Of a stretch of DNA of 64,000 nt, positions 41,735 through 50,521 are shown piece by piece. Each line of letters begins with the position of its first letter. Position 1 is the first letter of the stretch. The notes below the pieces were generated by a model. It saw only the letters and a list, made by a program, of their open reading frames with translations, made no database searches and was not told the origin of the DNA. Origin of the DNA: Photobacterium aphoticum (lineage in GTDB: Bacteria > Pseudomonadota > Gammaproteobacteria > Enterobacterales > Vibrionaceae); contig NZ_LDOV01000001.1 of NCBI RefSeq assembly GCF_001029435.1, positions 124,001-188,000 of the forward strand, given 5' to 3'. A program made the position numbers and the translations under genes.

Positions 41735-43750
41735 TCAGCCATAAAGACTATCCGGTTCAGGTAAACCTTCGTTGTATTCGATGATTTGCCCTTTGCCCAT
41801 CAGTTTGGCTTCGTACATCGCTTTGTCAGCACGACGCAGAATATCGTCCACATCCTGATAATCATCGGCGTGGACATAGTAACAACCAATGCTGGCACCA
41901 ATGGTAACGGCATGCCCAGAGATCTGCATAGGCTCACAAATGCGTTCAAACAGGCGTTGGCAAGTGTATTTGACGGCCATGGCATCGTGTGCCGCAGACA
42001 GCAATACCACGAACTCATCACCGGCCAGACGCGATACCATGTCGGTTTTGCGTACCGTGCGGCGTAGTTTTTCTGCAATGATTTTCAACACCTGATCACC
42101 CACATCGTGGCCGTAGGTATCATTCACCCCTTTAAAGCCATCCAGATCTAAGAACAACACCGCAAAGGATTTACGGGTTGTTGCCTGCTGTACCATCTGA
42201 CTTTGCAATGCCTGATATAACTTCGCTCGGTTTGCCAAATTGGTCAGTGGATCGTGGTTGGCCAAATGTTCCAGACGCTTAATTTCTTTCATCGAGCGCA
42301 GATCAGAGGCAATGACGACCGTTTGGCGATCTTGACCGTGGTTATCGGTGATCCAGTTAATTCGCGCCAGCAGTGGCACTAATTCATTCTCAGTGGTCTT
42401 AACCTGAATTTCACCGTTCCAGTGGTTCTCCATGACCAGTGAAAATTTAATGTCATCCTGAATTTGTGCGTATTCGTCGGGATCCACTAACTGCAAATAA
42501 TGTTGACCTAAAATGTCACGCTCCTGATAGCCTGTCAGACGCAGGAAGGTGTTGTTCACCATGCTGACATTGCCATCTTGGCCAAACAGCAAAATCGCAT
42601 CTTGGCTGTTGTCGAACACTTTCGCGGCCATCTTTTGTTGGCGCTCTGCTTTTTGATGCTCAGTCACATCTTCCACGGCAAACAGGGTTTGCAAATGGTG
42701 GTGCAGGGGACGGCTCACGATTTGGTAGGTACGTGTACCGGTTTGGTGCGCACTGTCCAACAGAAGGTGATCGATCTGGCGGTTATTCTGCAACGCACTG
42801 CTGAGCAATTGTTGTGTCGCTTCACGTTCAATCGGCTTGAGCACTTCAATGATCGGCAGACCAATCAGACTGGCTGGAGATTGTTTGAATACGCGCTCAC
42901 AGGCTTTGTTCGCCAGAGTGATCGTACCGTTTGGCTCTGCAACAATCAGGGCATGCTGAACGGTTTCAACCACTTCATCGGCAAAGGCCTTTTCTAAGCC
43001 CAGTTCATTCATGGCCTGACGGATTTCATGGTCACGCTGGTTAATCGTGTCCACCATGTTATTAAAGCCGTCAGTCAGTTCATACAACTCATCATTGGTG
43101 TACTGGCTTTGTGTCAAAGGCTGGTGTTTATCCCCTTTAATAATGCGGCGCATCCCTTCATTGATCTGGGTGATCGGTTTAACGATCCAATGCTGCAAGC
43201 GATTGATGATGTAGAAGCTGTTAGCTAACAGCAAGATCAGCATGAACAAACTGAATTTCAGGTGCGTGATCTGCATTTCTTGCAGCGCATGCAATGACAC
43301 TGAAATGTGCATGTGCGCGATCTCTTCCTGATCCATCATGATCGGCACGATCAAATACAGCATCTCCTGACCAAACAAGTAACCATTGGTAATGATTTCT
43401 TGCTCTTGCTCAAGCGTGGGTTTTACCGCGCCGAATTTGTTATTGGTGTATTGGGCAAACAACTCGTGGCTGTTGAGTTCCAGGCGCGCTTCAACAATGA
43501 GTGAGTCTGCTTTTAGGGCAGACAAGATCTCTTGCGCGGAATGGGCATCATTAAACAGCACCGAGGCGGTCAGGTTCATGCCGACACCATTGGCTAACGC
43601 CTTGGTGCGTGATAGTAAGTTATCACGTTCAATGGCCAGATAACTCTGGTAACTGATGAACTGAAAGCCAAGGAATACGAGCAAAATAAAGCTCATAATA
43701 GGGATAGACAAGCGTTGGTTGAGGCTGAGTTTGGAAATCCAAGAATTCAT
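41735..43750 (-). CDS. Membrane diguanylate cyclase: CHASE8-like, HAMP, PAS-PAS, GGDEF
   Basis: The 671-residue protein has TM1 (about 15-35), a periplasmic CHASE8-like domain (SRTKALANGVGMNLTASVLF, then NDAHSAQEILSALK), TM2 (about 165-185), HAMP, two PAS domains (about 265-500), and a C-terminal GGDEF domain. The active-site loop is AGDEF rather than GGDEF, a variant found in active cyclases, and an RxxD inhibitory site (RKTD) lies five residues before it. Its start overlaps the end of the YfiR gene by 4 bp. In YfiN the CHASE8 domain is held off by YfiR, so the same relation is likely here. Confidence 0.9.
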   Translation of the reverse strand: MNSWISKLSLNQRLSIPIMSFILLVFLGFQFISYQSYLAIERDNLLSRTKALANGVGMNLTASVLFNDAHSAQEILSALKADSLIVEARLELNSHELFAQYTNNKFGAVKPTLEQEQEIITNGYLFGQEMLYLIVPIMMDQEEIAHMHISVSLHALQEMQITHLKFSLFMLILLLANSFYIINRLQHWIVKPITQINEGMRRIIKGDKHQPLTQSQYTNDELYELTDGFNNMVDTINQRDHEIRQAMNELGLEKAFADEVVETVQHALIVAEPNGTITLANKACERVFKQSPASLIGLPIIEVLKPIEREATQQLLSSALQNNRQIDHLLLDSAHQTGTRTYQIVSRPLHHHLQTLFAVEDVTEHQKAERQQKMAAKVFDNSQDAILLFGQDGNVSMVNNTFLRLTGYQERDILGQHYLQLVDPDEYAQIQDDIKFSLVMENHWNGEIQVKTTENELVPLLARINWITDNHGQDRQTVVIASDLRSMKEIKRLEHLANHDPLTNLANRAKLYQALQSQMVQQATTRKSFAVLFLDLDGFKGVNDTYGHDVGDQVLKIIAEKLRRTVRKTDMVSRLAGDEFVVLLSAAHDAMAVKYTCQRLFERICEPMQISGHAVTIGASIGCYYVHADDYQDVDDILRRADKAMYEAKLMGKGQIIEYNEGLPEPDSLYG

Positions 43751-44307
43751 CGGCTACCCCCAACGCTGTTGGACTTTGGGTCGTTGACTAACGCTATCCT
43801 CATAAGTTGTGAACTGACAGAAAGGTTGCCTTTCTCGATGTTCGATAATGATAAAACCGGCTTAACTTGTTGCCCCATGGTACGCAGTTCAATCATGCCA
43901 CCCACCTGTAAGGTGTCAGTGCTGTCACTGATGGTCAGCAACCCTGGGTATTGCGGTAATGTTTGTAGTATCTGTAGTTTATCGTTAGTGACATACAATA
44001 AGTCACATTGCTCACTGGCTTCCGTCAGGGTGTTCATGGTGAGCAATGGGGTGTTTTGTCCGCTTTTGGCGAACAATTTTTCCAATGTCACAGTGGTACT
44101 GTCACGACCAATCACACAGAAGGTTGGGGTGGTTTGTGTATTGTCTTCCCAACGGATAAAACTGGCCAGACGGTAAATGTATACCGCCTTAATTTTGTAC
44201 TCAGAGAAGGCTTGCTGGGCAGTAGACTCTGCGCGTGCAGGCGCCATCATCAGCCCCCAAAGGCTGATGATATAAAACAGAAGTCTATACCGGGTGGTAA
44301 AAATCAT
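43747..44307 (-). CDS. YfiR-family (DUF4154) periplasmic regulator
   Basis: Translation probably starts at the ATG at 44307, overlapping the stop of the TonB-receptor gene (TAATG), giving 186 residues with a signal peptide ending APARA. The family hallmarks are KIKAVYIYRLASFIRWED and FCVIGRDS, then LLYVTNDK and LLTISDS. YfiR proteins bind the periplasmic domain of a diguanylate cyclase and repress it. The downstream gene overlaps by 4 bp, so receptor, YfiR and cyclase are translationally coupled. Confidence 0.9.
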   Translation of the reverse strand: MIFTTRYRLLFYIISLWGLMMAPARAESTAQQAFSEYKIKAVYIYRLASFIRWEDNTQTTPTFCVIGRDSTTVTLEKLFAKSGQNTPLLTMNTLTEASEQCDLLYVTNDKLQILQTLPQYPGLLTISDSTDTLQVGGMIELRTMGQQVKPVLSLSNIEKGNLSVSSQLMRIALVNDPKSNSVGGSR

Positions 44308-46433
44308 TACTGAATGTTCCAAGACGCTTTAAAGTAAATAGTTTCTTCAATGGGGGCTTTCCCTTGCAGCTCTGAATAGGCATGTTCACCAAAACCGTCC
44401 ACAACCAGTTCGACACGCGGCCAATGAGGCTGATGCTGCCAAGCTAGACGAAGATCAACGGTTGAGACAGAAGGCTCTTTATAATACGGGCTTGGTGTGT
44501 CGACCGCACTTTTATATTTATACCACAGGTCTAATTGCCAACCTGGGGCAAAATCCCACAAACTTTGTACCGACACGAAGTGCGACGGTTGGTTATTGTA
44601 TTTTGTTTTAATTCCTGTGGTTAGGTCAATATCGCATGAAAAATGATTACTGCATGTTGCCTCAGTTTGGATGTAACTGTAGCTGGTATTGAGCGTGAGT
44701 GACTCAAAAGGAGTCCAGCGGATGGCCGTTTCAAAGCCGTAGTTTTCGACGTCTAAATTGTCGCTATAATTTTCGAGTAAAATAAATACTTCATTAGGAA
44801 TAGTTGAGCCATCTAGACATTCGCCAAAGGTGCACTCCCATGCACTGTTCCCTTCCATACGGACATTGTTGTATTGGCTGAAGAAAAGGGTACTGTCGAT
44901 ATTGAGTGATGGGGTTGGTGCAAAGCGATGTCCCACATCAATGGTTACGACAGATTCATTTTTAAGCTCTTCATTTGCTTTAGTGATAACAATACCTGGT
45001 CTTATAGCGACAACTTCTTTGTCACCATCACCATCAGCATCGCCAAGAATTTCAACATTGCCCAAAAAGTAGGAATCAGTTTTAGTGTCTACAAATGACG
45101 GTGTGACGACTGCACGTCCAATGCCTGCCCAAAATTGTTGTCTTGGGCTGTAGGTGTAGAGCAAGCGAGCTTGTGGTTGAAATTCAACAGAATCATTGAG
45201 TGAGAAATACTCAAATTTAGCCCCGATGGTGGATGTTAATTTTTCTGTGAGCTGACTTTCCAACTGTGCGTAGGTGTTTAGTATGACGTCGGTGCCTCTT
45301 GGATCATTACTGAAGCGTCCCCAAGGTTCAACATGGTTAAGTAGTTCTTCCGGGTAATCCATAAATCGACGGTAAATGGTACGTAAGCCAGCACCCACAG
45401 TAAGTTCATGTCTGTCGGTGAGTTGGGTTCGGCCTAGTGTATCGACATCAATGGTATAGAACTCCCCCTGTGCCGATGGTTCATTGGTGGAATTCGCATC
45501 TAGCCAAAGGTGTAGCTCGTAGTCCGTTTTTTCGGTTTGTTCGTACCAGTCAAAGCTGGCATACGCGCCACGTGAATAAATATCAATGTCAGTATAGGTA
45601 AAGACGTTTGCAGGGTCCTGATAGAAATCGGCGTAGTACCAGTAATGATTAGACTTGGTCTGATAACCACCGGCTTGTACCGTGAATTGGCGGTTCACAT
45701 CTTCATAATCGGCACGGATCCCACCACGCAGGTTACGCCACAAATCATCATTGATGCTGTAGTAATCGCCAGTTACCCCTTTGACATAGGCGCGAGCGGT
45801 TAATTTATCATTAATGGTGGCGCCGTAGCGGTAATTCAGTTCTTGATAGCTGCGTTCACCATACGCCACTTCAGCGTAATGCCCTTGGGTATCACGGCTG
45901 TTTTTGGTGATGATATTCACGACGCCATTTGCGGCATTACCGCCCCACATGGTGCCAGCGGTACCGCGAATAATTTCGATTCGTTCAATGTCTTCCAACA
46001 GAGTGTCAATGGTATGCCAGAAAGACCCTGACATGAGCGGGCTGTAGACACTGCGGCCATCAATCATTATCAGTAATTTATTGAATAAAACTTCGTTCAG
46101 TCCGCGAAGCGAGACTTGCCAGTTGAATTCTGAAATGCGGGTGACCTGCACGCCGGGTGCTAAGGCAAGTGCCTCTGCGACGGAACGTACACCACTGCGA
46201 CGGATCATTTCATTGGTGATGACATAGGCAGCAGCGGGGATTTCAGATAACGACTGCTCTTTTTTGGCAGCAGAGGTCATGCTGATGTCGGCATTGGATA
46301 ACTCTTCCAAGCTCATTGCCATCAACAGATCCAGTTCATCGCCATTGGCAGACGTACAGATTAATGACAGAAAAAGAGCGAGCCGTTTTACAGGGAATAA
46401 TGTACTGATTTGAAAACAATCAAGTGATGACAT
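44307..46433 (-). CDS. TonB-dependent outer-membrane receptor, copy 1
   Basis: The 708-residue receptor starts at the ATG at 46433, chosen because the same MS-L start is seen in copy 2. The signal peptide is followed by ELDLLMAMSLEELSNADISMTSA, the N-terminal segment common in receptors tied to YfiR genes. The plug contains MIRRSGVRSVAEALALAPGVQV, IDGRSVYSPLMSG, and RIEIIRGTAGTMWGGNAANG; the rest is barrel ending in FKASWNIQ. The ligand is unknown. It is the first gene of the receptor-YfiR-cyclase operon. Copy 2 lies upstream in the same orientation. Confidence 0.92.
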   Translation of the reverse strand: MSSLDCFQISTLFPVKRLALFLSLICTSANGDELDLLMAMSLEELSNADISMTSAAKKEQSLSEIPAAAYVITNEMIRRSGVRSVAEALALAPGVQVTRISEFNWQVSLRGLNEVLFNKLLIMIDGRSVYSPLMSGSFWHTIDTLLEDIERIEIIRGTAGTMWGGNAANGVVNIITKNSRDTQGHYAEVAYGERSYQELNYRYGATINDKLTARAYVKGVTGDYYSINDDLWRNLRGGIRADYEDVNRQFTVQAGGYQTKSNHYWYYADFYQDPANVFTYTDIDIYSRGAYASFDWYEQTEKTDYELHLWLDANSTNEPSAQGEFYTIDVDTLGRTQLTDRHELTVGAGLRTIYRRFMDYPEELLNHVEPWGRFSNDPRGTDVILNTYAQLESQLTEKLTSTIGAKFEYFSLNDSVEFQPQARLLYTYSPRQQFWAGIGRAVVTPSFVDTKTDSYFLGNVEILGDADGDGDKEVVAIRPGIVITKANEELKNESVVTIDVGHRFAPTPSLNIDSTLFFSQYNNVRMEGNSAWECTFGECLDGSTIPNEVFILLENYSDNLDVENYGFETAIRWTPFESLTLNTSYSYIQTEATCSNHFSCDIDLTTGIKTKYNNQPSHFVSVQSLWDFAPGWQLDLWYKYKSAVDTPSPYYKEPSVSTVDLRLAWQHQPHWPRVELVVDGFGEHAYSELQGKAPIEETIYFKASWNIQ

Positions 46434-46690
46434 GCCGACATAAATCCACATTTATTAGACCTATTCATTTTATCAAAAAATGATGTATTTCCTCGTGGTT
46501 TAAGAGTGGGTGAAAAATATACAGCAAAGTGATATATCCCTTTACAGAATATTAATTCTGAAATTATCGCGTAATTGTTATGCACTTATTTCTTTATTTA
46601 GGCGTAATTTTGACGGGCGTTTAACTTTATACCAATAAAGATGTAGTTGTTGAGCGTATATTGGCATTATTGGTTGCTTTTGACCCAATG

Positions 46691-46754
46691 TTTATATTGA
46701 ACGGCCGATAGCGTGTCAAAAAAATGAATGATTGATATTGTGATCAATATCTCT
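46691..46754 (-). promoter_or_regulatory. Promoter and CRP-like site of receptor copy 1
   Basis: On the minus strand TTGACA (46714-46719) and TATAAA (46691-46696) are separated by 17 bp. A CRP-like half-palindrome TGTGATCAATATCTCT (46739-46754) is centred about 62 bp upstream of the predicted start (46684), the class I activator position. Confidence 0.6.
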
Positions 46755-47089
46755 GTTTATTGTGATTTATGAACTAATGTCACTTTTATGCTTTGCATGT
46801 TCGAGGGGACATTTGAGTTATATATGTCTCATTTGTAGTGCGTGTACCCGTTGAATAGGACACGACCAATGTGCATAGCGATGTGGGATGAAAGCATAGA
46901 AAAGAAACGCTTTATGGTTGTCGTTGTGATTATGCGTGTTGTTGTCGTCGTTACGTGATGGCGGATAAAAAACGAGAGGAGGGAATTTCCCGTTCTTTAT
47001 CCAATGGATTGAATCTACTGTGAGGTTGTTTGGGTATAAACACCTAAAGCTTTGTACTCTAGATGTTTATATACCGATAAGTGGGGAGG
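46755..47089. other. Intergenic region between the two receptor genes
   Basis: Holds the 3' flank of copy 2. An inverted repeat (46963-47002: GGATAAA-AACG with CGTT-TTTATCC, one mismatch inside) may end the copy 2 message, although no clean T-run follows. Confidence 0.4.
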
Positions 47090-49201
47090 TTATTGAAAAT
47101 TCCACGAAGCTTTGAAGTAGATGGTTTCTTCAATAGGTGCCAGACCGGGTAAATCGGAATAGGCGTTTTCACCAAAGCCATCGACGACCATTTCAACGCG
47201 TGGCCACGTTGATTTATGCTGCCAGGCAAGACGAAGATCAACGGTGGAGATGGACGGTGCCGCATAGTAGCTGTCAGTGCTGACCTCGCTCTTGTATTTG
47301 TACCAGAGGTCAAGCTGCCAACCCGGAGCAAAATCCCATAAGCTTTGTACGGATACGTAATGCGCAGGTTGATCGATGTATTTGGTCTTATAACCTGAAA
47401 CGGCATCTGCACTACAGTTTGTGTATCCTGTACAGCTGGCTTCGGTCTGAATGAAGCTGTAGCTGGTATTGAAGGTCAGCGTTTCAAACGGTGTCCAGCG
47501 AATTGCACTTTCAAATCCGTAATTTTTAACATCTAAGTCATCATTATAGCTGTCCAGATAGACCGGAATATTGCTGTGCTGAGTCGGTTGACCAATCACT
47601 TCATCGCTTGATACCAAGCGACGTTGATCTTCCATTACGGTGTTGTAATACTGGCTATAGAAGACGGTACTGTCGATATTTAATGATGGCACAGGGCTAT
47701 AACGGTGACCCATATCCACAGTGACAACACTCTCGTTGCCTAAGTCTTCATTAGCTTTGGTTATCAACATCCCGTTAATTTGGTATTTGCCGTCTTCATT
47801 TGGATGGCCATAGCTAAGCTGGTACATATCCGTTTTCGAGGCCACGAAAGAAGGGGTCACCACGGCTCGACCGACACCTGCCCAGAATTGCTGCTCTTCG
47901 TTGTATTTATACAGAATGCGCGCTTCGGGTTGTAATTCAACGGTGTCATTGAGCGAAAAGTATTCCACCTTGGCACCCAGAACAGAGGTGAGTTTGTCCG
48001 TTAGGTGTGACTCTAACTGCATGTAACCATTGACGATCACATCGGTGCCTTTCGGATCGTGGCTATAACGTCCCCACGCTTCCATGTTGGCATAGAAATT
48101 TTCCGGATAAGGTTCTGTATTGCGGTGGATCACGCGAACCCCACCACCGGTGGTTAACTCATGTTTGTCACTGAGTGTGGTACGAGCCAGTGCATCAACA
48201 TCCGCAGTGTAGAACTCACCTTGTGCGGAGGCTTCATCGGTAAAATTATAGTCTGTCCACGCGTGCAATTCATAATCGGTATCACCCTTGCTTTCATACC
48301 AGTCAAGGCTGGCATACAAGCCGCGTGAATACACATCAATGATCGACGGATTAAAGAGAATAGGGCTACCCGGCTGGATATTATCGAAACTGCCATAGAA
48401 CCAGTCATGATCAGATTTCGTTTCAAAGCCGCCCGCCTGGACGGTGATTTTACGGGACGTATCGTCATAGTCTGCACGGACGCCCCCGCGAATATTGCGC
48501 CACTCATCATCATTAATGGCATAGTAGTCGCCAACCACGCCTTTTACATAGCCGCGTGCGGTGAGTTGGTCATTGAAACGCGTGCCGTAACGGTAGTTCA
48601 CTTCTTGATAATTGCGCTCACCTTGCGCGATTTCCGCGTAGTGTCCTTGGGTGTCTTTGCTGTTTTTGGTGATGATATTGATCACACCGTTAGCGGCATT
48701 ACCCCCCCACATAGTACCCGCCGTACCACGAATAATTTCAATACGTTCAATGTCTTCAAAAAGTGTATCAATGGTATGCCAGAAGGTACCTGACATTAGC
48801 GGACTGAACACACTGCGGCCATCAATCATAACCAACAATTGGTTAAAGAGGATGCTGTTCAAACCACGTAGTGAGACTTGCCAGTTATATTCAGCAATGC
48901 GAGTCACCTGTACACCTGGTGCCAGTGCGAGGGCTTCAGCAATAGAACGCACACCACTGCGACGGATCATTTCGTTGGTGATCACGTAGGCAGCAGAAGG
49001 GATGTCATTAATCGATTGTTCTTTTTTTGCCGCCGAGGTCATGCTGATATCTGCATTAGATAACTCTTCAAGGCTCATTGACATTAAGAGATCTAACTCT
49101 TCAGCATTTGCATATGCTGTTGAACAGGCCAACGACAGCAAAAGGGCTAATCGTTTTACAGGAAAGGCAGAATGAAATGGGGGGAAAATCAGCAAAGACA
49201 T
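47090..49201 (-). CDS. TonB-dependent outer-membrane receptor, copy 2
   Basis: The paralogue of the downstream receptor, about 703 residues from the ATG at 49201. The plug is almost identical (MIRRSGVRSIAEALALAPGVQV, RIEIIRGTAGTMWGGNAANG); the barrel loops have diverged, so the ligands may differ. The end reads FKASWNFQ. It has its own promoter and no YfiR partner of its own; it may signal through the downstream YfiR or simply take up a related ligand. An upstream start at 49303 would extend a hydrophobic leader and is less likely. Confidence 0.9.
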   Translation of the reverse strand: MSLLIFPPFHSAFPVKRLALLLSLACSTAYANAEELDLLMSMSLEELSNADISMTSAAKKEQSINDIPSAAYVITNEMIRRSGVRSIAEALALAPGVQVTRIAEYNWQVSLRGLNSILFNQLLVMIDGRSVFSPLMSGTFWHTIDTLFEDIERIEIIRGTAGTMWGGNAANGVINIITKNSKDTQGHYAEIAQGERNYQEVNYRYGTRFNDQLTARGYVKGVVGDYYAINDDEWRNIRGGVRADYDDTSRKITVQAGGFETKSDHDWFYGSFDNIQPGSPILFNPSIIDVYSRGLYASLDWYESKGDTDYELHAWTDYNFTDEASAQGEFYTADVDALARTTLSDKHELTTGGGVRVIHRNTEPYPENFYANMEAWGRYSHDPKGTDVIVNGYMQLESHLTDKLTSVLGAKVEYFSLNDTVELQPEARILYKYNEEQQFWAGVGRAVVTPSFVASKTDMYQLSYGHPNEDGKYQINGMLITKANEDLGNESVVTVDMGHRYSPVPSLNIDSTVFYSQYYNTVMEDQRRLVSSDEVIGQPTQHSNIPVYLDSYNDDLDVKNYGFESAIRWTPFETLTFNTSYSFIQTEASCTGYTNCSADAVSGYKTKYIDQPAHYVSVQSLWDFAPGWQLDLWYKYKSEVSTDSYYAAPSISTVDLRLAWQHKSTWPRVEMVVDGFGENAYSDLPGLAPIEETIYFKASWNFQ

Positions 49202-49461
49202 ACCTAAACAATGGTTAATAAATAATAGACCTTCGAATATTATCAAAAAAATTTGTATGTCCTTGTGATTTAAACTGAACAAGAAAAGAAGAAACTTACA
49301 CAATATATTCTTCTTGGGAATTTATTGTGTGGAATTTATACAATTTGCTGGTGTTGTAGCGGAGACAGGAAGGCATAAATTTGACGTAAATAATAATAAT
49401 TCTTTCTGCTGAAGGCGAAATAACAAATTATGTTGTTTTGTTGTGCTATTTCTATAGAGCA

Positions 49462-49525
49462 AATATTCTAAAAATGGCTTGTAACGTCAAAAAAATGAAT
49501 AGCAGACAATGTGATTGATCTCTCA
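49462..49525 (-). promoter_or_regulatory. Promoter and CRP-like site of receptor copy 2
   Basis: On the minus strand TTGACG (49485-49490) and AATATT (49462-49467) are 17 bp apart. A CRP-like site TGTGA-TTGATC-TCTCA (49510-49525) is centred about 62 bp upstream of the predicted start. A 15-bp stretch (GTCAAAAAAATGAAT) is identical to the one in front of copy 1. Confidence 0.58.
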
Positions 49526-49550
49526 TAAAAATGGCCATATTAACGTAAAG

Positions 49551-50378
49551 TCATTTTTGTGCCTGCAACAAATTTTCTATGTTTTGGGTCGCTTTTGTCA
49601 TATTTAGCTCTGAGGAGTGGACAGAGCTGACAGAAGAATAAAAGGACTGTTGCAGGGGTTGTCCCACGACAACAAATAAACGGGTCGCAATTTTGCCCGT
49701 GCGAATTTCAATCGGCAGATGTGAGGATTGCAATGTGGCCATTTGTTTCGCTTGTATTTGATTGCCACTGACGTAACTGGTACCCGATTGTAAATAGATA
49801 AACCCACTGCTTTGTGCCGCATCGGGTTGGAACGACCAACAGCTATAGGGGGCGATCATCACATCAAGGTAAGTTATGGGAATACTGTACTGCACCGGGC
49901 TATTCGCCCCTTTGTAGTGGCCGATAATGACTTTGGTAATGGTGCACTTTTCTTCCACCAGTGGTAGGTGGTGGGCGTCTATGTTGGTACTGCAGGCGGG
50001 GGCCATTTCTTTCGAACCGGCAGGCAACACGGTCCATAAACTGAACGCTTCGATTTGACCGTTTTTAGGGGTGAGGGTGTCTTTATGGATAATCCCTTTG
50101 CCACTGGTCATGATGTGCACGTCACCACTGGCTAATGTGACGTGACTGCCTGCTGAATCTCGGTGATTGAGTTTGCCGATGACGGGATAACTGATGGCAT
50201 CAATGCCGGAGTGACCGTGGTAGTCTAATCCGGCTGAATGCATGACGGCTTTCGCTGAAAAATGATCCCAGAGTACAAAGGGATTGAGTTGTTCGTGATC
50301 TTTAGGATGGATATAGGCGGTCAGAACGCCGGATTTTTTGCCATATCGAATACTGTGTACTTTTCGTGTGTCTGTCAT
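49551..50378 (-). CDS. Pirin-family cupin protein
   Basis: The 275-residue bicupin has the pirin metal-site pattern: two His in YHGHSGIDAISYP, a further conserved segment RDSAGSHVTLASGDVHIMTSGKGIIHKD, and the second cupin half after FSLWTVLPAGSKE. The usual His-x-Glu pair after GxGIxH reads His-Lys-Asp here, so the metal site may be altered. Some pirins act as quercetinases, others as regulators; the role here is unknown. It is monocistronic. Confidence 0.85.
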   Translation of the reverse strand: MTDTRKVHSIRYGKKSGVLTAYIHPKDHEQLNPFVLWDHFSAKAVMHSAGLDYHGHSGIDAISYPVIGKLNHRDSAGSHVTLASGDVHIMTSGKGIIHKDTLTPKNGQIEAFSLWTVLPAGSKEMAPACSTNIDAHHLPLVEEKCTITKVIIGHYKGANSPVQYSIPITYLDVMIAPYSCWSFQPDAAQSSGFIYLQSGTSYVSGNQIQAKQMATLQSSHLPIEIRTGKIATRLFVVVGQPLQQSFYSSVSSVHSSELNMTKATQNIENLLQAQK

Positions 50379-50521
50379 GATTCGCCACCAACATCATGAT
50401 ATCACCCATCATGGTGGGTCTTATTTTTGTCACCATGTCACTTTTTGTTACTGTGTCATAGTTGATAACAATAATAATAGGTGAGATATCGCGGTTAAGT
50501 GGAATAAATCCGCCGTAATTT

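Noticed and set aside
46730..46750. FNR site TTGAT-N6-ATCAA before receptor copy 1
   Set aside because: FNR sites need a 4-bp gap; here the gap is 6 and the motif is not found before copy 2, whereas the CRP-like site is shared.
47059..47412. 117-codon frame inside receptor copy 2
   Set aside because: Shadow of the receptor barrel in another frame, without ribosome site.
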